The translations under genes and the position numbers were made by a program. This document shows, piece by piece, positions 4,263-6,630 of a DNA stretch of 6,630 bases; positions within the stretch are counted from its first letter, which is position 1; each line of letters starts with the position of its first letter. The notes below the pieces were generated by a model, which made no database searches, had not been told where the DNA came from, and saw nothing but the letters and a program-made list of their open reading frames with translations. Source of the stretch: an uncultured bacterium (lineage in GTDB: Bacteria > Patescibacteriota > Minisyncoccia > Moranbacterales > GWC2-37-73); NCBI GenBank assembly GCA_903866285.1, contig CAIPMZ010000078.1, positions 1-6,630 on the forward strand. Reading direction: 5' to 3'.

Positions 4263-5642
4263 TTACCAGCGATAAGCCTTGGCAAACCCGCGGATGTTAA
4301 CATTATCGACGAGCGTTAGATTTTCGGCGAGATACTGCTTAGCCTGTTTGGAAAGAAAAAGCTCATCGTTATCAAAAAGAACTAACCAGCCGTGGGGATT
4401 TTCAACTAGCATTTGCTTTAGTTGGTCAAGCGAAAAATCCTCTTTAGCAGCTTCGCCGCCAAAATCGATAACCTTTACCTTGGCGCCAGAAAGATAATAG
4501 TTGCGGAAATTGCGAGTCATAATAACCTCGCCGGGTTGTAAATTCTTTTTCACATATAAAAATACTTTGCGATAATCACCAGTATCTGTGCGATGATAGG
4601 TATTGTTATCGGCGAAAAAATAACCATAATTCGGCAAAAGTAAAAGCGCTAGCAAAACTGCTACGGCAAACGCGTGCTTAGAGAAGACGCTTAGATTTTT
4701 TTTAAAAAACTCCCCTACCCCATAAATTCCACTGGCAATTAAAATAATTAGAAAAGCTTGGAGGAAAAAAACGTATTGAATGCCTTGGGTGCGTCGCCAA
4801 AGAAAAGCCGCCATCAGAAGTGGGACTAAAATCGAAGTTAAAAGCCAAACTGTTTCCTTTTTTCGCTCGAGCTGACGATAAAGATAAACCGCGCCTAATA
4901 GGAAAAAAATTACCGCCAAGAGCGCGCTATTATAATCAGCTAAAATCTTTTCAAAATAACCGCTATTATTAATGAAGAATTTCAACGAAGAAACAAAAAT
5001 CCCAACGGTTCCAGGGAAAAATTTAACCGCCACCGTCCCGCCGATTAGCATTGCCAGGGTGGCAAAACTATATTTATTCCAAGAAAGCTTCCTCGTTTGC
5101 TTAAACTTTAAAATTGCTTGGATAAAAACGTAACCGAAAAAAGCCGCTAAAAGATTAACTGTTAGCAATTGCAAATGTAAACTCAAAAGGCCAACTAAAA
5201 AGAGAGGCGCAAGGTAGAGGAGATTAACTTTCCCATATTTTTCAAAAAAGGCTATAATTTTGCTTTTTCCAGCATATTTTTCTTCATAAAACTTAAAAAA
5301 TAGCCAAGCTAAAGCTAAATAGGTCGGATAAAACATTGCGTACATCCTTAGCTTGCGGTCAAAAGCGATCCCCGTAAGGCTGATTGCGAACAGCAGCGCA
5401 CTAAGAAGCCCTATGGCGCGTTTCTTCGTAAAAGAGGTAGCAACACCATAAACAAGTACAATACTTACCAAGCCCCAAAATACGCTCACCAGACGCGCAT
5501 TTTCCTCAGTTGGAGCTAGCAACTTAAACACTTGCGCTACTTGCCATTTATAGCCCCACGCTCGCACGTCTCGCGCTGGGTTAAAATCCGCAGCACTGGG
5601 CCGGCCAAAATTAAAATCCCAAGCTTGCCAAACGCCAGTCAT
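4263..5642 (-). CDS. GT39-like (GT-C fold) membrane glycosyltransferase, N-terminus missing
   Basis: The protein is polytopic, with about nine hydrophobic helices and a soluble C-terminal domain of roughly 110 residues. The early part, ARDVRAWGYKWQVAQVFKLL (24-43), then ARLVSVFWGL (49-58) and RKLRMYAMFYPTYLALAW (about 96-113), fits the first periplasmic loop and following helices of dolichyl-phosphate-mannose-protein-mannosyltransferase relatives. Such enzymes move sugars from polyprenyl-phosphate donors to lipid or protein acceptors outside the membrane. The first transmembrane helix and the acidic catalytic DE motif normally just ahead of this region are absent. The frame is open only to TAA at 5661-5663, giving SAYAYR before the Met. 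AYAYR probably belongs to the original protein, so the ATG at 5640-5642 is likely internal and the gene is cut at the breakpoint near 5655. The piece as drawn should be inactive. Confidence 0.75.
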   Translation of the reverse strand: MTGVWQAWDFNFGRPSAADFNPARDVRAWGYKWQVAQVFKLLAPTEENARLVSVFWGLVSIVLVYGVATSFTKKRAIGLLSALLFAISLTGIAFDRKLRMYAMFYPTYLALAWLFFKFYEEKYAGKSKIIAFFEKYGKVNLLYLAPLFLVGLLSLHLQLLTVNLLAAFFGYVFIQAILKFKQTRKLSWNKYSFATLAMLIGGTVAVKFFPGTVGIFVSSLKFFINNSGYFEKILADYNSALLAVIFFLLGAVYLYRQLERKKETVWLLTSILVPLLMAAFLWRRTQGIQYVFFLQAFLIILIASGIYGVGEFFKKNLSVFSKHAFAVAVLLALLLLPNYGYFFADNNTYHRTDTGDYRKVFLYVKKNLQPGEVIMTRNFRNYYLSGAKVKVIDFGGEAAKEDFSLDQLKQMLVENPHGWLVLFDNDELFLSKQAKQYLAENLTLVDNVNIRGFAKAYRW

Positions 5643-5823
5643 TCGATAAGCATACGCCGATTATGACAAATATCTCCCCCTTTTCAATAGAAAAATTGAT
5701 GTTTTCAAGGACAACAGTTTCCCCGTAACCCACTGTAAGGTCTATGGCTTGAATTACAGGAATTGACTTTGTTTCATTCATGACTTGGTCTTTAGTCGCT
5801 AGTCGTTTGTCGTCAGATTTCAT
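5611..5823 (-). CDS. mlaF: Truncated MlaF-like ABC-transporter ATPase (N-terminal fragment)
   Basis: Residues 23-56 (VIQAIDLTVGYGETVVLENI and the following EKGEIFVIIG) are the start of an ABC ATPase, with the A-loop aromatic Y33 in VGYG. The protein ends right before the Walker A GxxGxGKST. The remaining VCLSNDWRLASLGF is out-of-frame glycosyltransferase DNA, so the native part stops near 5656. MlaF powers phospholipid movement between inner and outer membranes together with MlaE, MlaD and MlaB. The assignment rests on the sequence plus the adjacent MlaE. Residues 2-14 come from AGTCG-rich repetitive DNA, so the true start may be the ATG at 5779-5781 (M15), giving MNETKSIPVIQ. The fragment cannot bind ATP. 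Confidence 0.7.
   Translation of the reverse strand: MKSDDKRLATKDQVMNETKSIPVIQAIDLTVGYGETVVLENINFSIEKGEIFVIIGVCLSNDWRLASLGF
5655..5658. other. Breakpoint between CPR-like DNA and a Gram-negative mla operon
   Basis: Reading the minus strand, MlaF-type sequence is normal up to GTCATAATCGG and then ends where GGSGCGKST should begin. Immediately after, the frame of the glycosyltransferase starts to look real (AYAYRMTGVWQAWD). Both genes lose essential parts at the same few bases, with GGCG as possible microhomology. No inverted repeat, integrase gene or target duplication is seen at the point. Confidence 0.7.
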
Positions 5824-5850
5824 TTACCTGCAATAATCGTATCAAAATTT

Positions 5851-5869
5851 CACAGGCAAGATGCCTGTG
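5851..5869. repeat. Short palindromic repeat CACAGGC/GCCTGTG between mlaE and mlaF
   Basis: Seven-bp perfect arms, CACAGGC (5851-5857) and GCCTGTG (5863-5869), surround the loop AAGAT in the 51-bp gap between the two genes. From memory, a hairpin of this kind next to GCTAC recurs as a dispersed intergenic element in several Gram-negative phyla. It has no T-run and is more likely a repeat than a terminator. Confidence 0.5.
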
Positions 5870-5874
5870 CTACA

Positions 5875-6630
5875 TTAGAGTTTGCTGAATAAATAAGTCA
5901 TGAGGGTATCCGCCACGATAACCAGGAAAATTCCGCTCACTACGGCAGATGTAGCCGCCCTTCCAACCCCATGTGTATCGTTACTCGCCTCCATCCCCCT
6001 TAGACATCCCACTGCGGCAATGAGAACTGCGAAAACCGCACTTTTAAGCAACCCTTCGCAAAAAAATCTCGGAGTAACGATATGGACGGTCCTGTTGAAA
6101 TAGGAAATCATCGGAAGACCAAGACTGAAAACACCCACGGTCATTCCCCCTATTATTCCCATGACATTTCCGAAAACAGTAAGAATCGGCATGACCAAAA
6201 CCAGAGCCAGCAACTTGGGTATTATGAGGAAACGGCTCGGAATGAATCCCATTGTGATCATGGCGTCGATTTCCTCTGAAACCTTCATGGTGCTTATTTC
6301 AGCGGCGAAAGCTGATCCAGCTCTGCCTGTGCATATCATCGCAACCATAAGTGGGCCCAATTCCTTTACAATGGAAAGCCCCACCAGATCCGCCACATAA
6401 AGATCAGTTCCGAACTTGTGCATCTGGATCGCCCCCTGGAAGCCCAGGATCAGCCCCATCAGAAAGCATATCAGGCAGGATATGGGAAGAGCGTCGGCCC
6501 CGCACACATCCATATAGTAAAGAGTTTCCCTCCACCTTATTTTCCTCGGATTTTTAACGGCATAATACACGGCTTCGGAAATCTCGCCTATGATGGCAAG
6601 AATGTTTATTACATCTTTCCAGAACTGGAA
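5875..6630 (-). CDS. mlaE: MlaE-type phospholipid/MCE ABC-transporter permease, 5' end off the window
   Basis: The frame is open from the right edge (FQFWKDVINILAIIGE) to TAA at 5875-5877, giving 251 visible residues. The GTG at 6568-6570 is only an internal Val, so the real start is outside. The family signature is clear: ELGPLMVAMICTGRAGSAFA (visible residues 90-109) followed by AEISTMKVSEEIDAM (110-124), the conserved cytoplasmic coupling segment that docks on MlaF. Five or so membrane helices are present, ending IFLVIVADTLMTYLFSKL. MlaE forms the inner-membrane channel for retrograde or anterograde phospholipid transport in diderm bacteria. The next gene on the strand, 51 bp away, is the cut mlaF, and an mlaD gene would be expected after it but is replaced by the foreign glycosyltransferase. 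The GC content is higher than in the fic region: 33 of 60 bases at 6301-6360 against 13 of 60 at 3121-3180. Confidence 0.88.
   Translation of the reverse strand, partial: FQFWKDVINILAIIGEISEAVYYAVKNPRKIRWRETLYYMDVCGADALPISCLICFLMGLILGFQGAIQMHKFGTDLYVADLVGLSIVKELGPLMVAMICTGRAGSAFAAEISTMKVSEEIDAMITMGFIPSRFLIIPKLLALVLVMPILTVFGNVMGIIGGMTVGVFSLGLPMISYFNRTVHIVTPRFFCEGLLKSAVFAVLIAAVGCLRGMEASNDTHGVGRAATSAVVSGIFLVIVADTLMTYLFSKL

Noticed and set aside
5900..6557. Several plus-strand open frames opposite mlaE
   Set aside because: They are shadows of the long minus-strand permease, whose family motifs are unmistakable; their translations are low-complexity and unlike proteins.

Overview
The window looks like accessory DNA from a candidate-phyla (Patescibacteria/CPR-like) genome for about the first 5.65 kb. 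It then changes abruptly to DNA from a Gram-negative, outer-membrane-bearing bacterium for the last ~1 kb. The CPR-like assignment is an inference from protein style: a PST-type flippase, a GT39-like membrane glycosyltransferase, a winged-helix/Fic protein and a Trp/Arg/Cys-rich conserved protein of unknown function, with few clear Shine-Dalgarno sites. The right end carries an MlaE permease and the first part of an MlaF ATPase. These belong to the Mla/MCE phospholipid-transport system, which is not expected in a monoderm CPR cell.

Layout: 1-132 holds a possible tail of an upstream gene and a promoter-like site. A complete polysaccharide flippase (133-1608, +) meets a conserved unknown gene (1609-2121, -) tail to tail with no base between the stop codons. 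A gene-free gap (2122-2426) holds two members of a palindromic repeat family and a purine-rich run. An AT-rich module follows on the minus strand: a NadD-like nucleotidyltransferase (2427-2996) and a broken winged-helix/Fic gene (3052-3830). Upstream of the Fic gene is an array of four 9-nt boxes at helical spacing (3852-3957). A second gene-free gap (3958-4262) holds two more palindrome copies and a GC-rich hairpin. One of these copies forms a 46/47 direct repeat with a copy on the far side, so the nadD/fic module sits between direct repeats. A GT39-like glycosyltransferase (4263-5642, -) lacks its N-terminus. Beyond it are an MlaF start cut just before Walker A (ORF 5611-5823, -) and an MlaE running off the right edge (5875-6630, -).

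How the genes relate: the flippase and glycosyltransferase would both serve surface glycan or lipid-linked sugar assembly. The nadD/fic module looks like inserted, decaying cargo. In the Fic gene the winged-helix and Fic parts lie in different frames, the linker expected in this family is missing, and the catalytic His position is Gln. The breakpoint at about 5655-5658 truncates two unrelated genes at one point. That is best read as an assembly chimera or a recent illegitimate recombination. I see no convincing new biological system; the most informative signals are the breakpoint, the repeat-flanked module, the box array and the decayed Fic gene.
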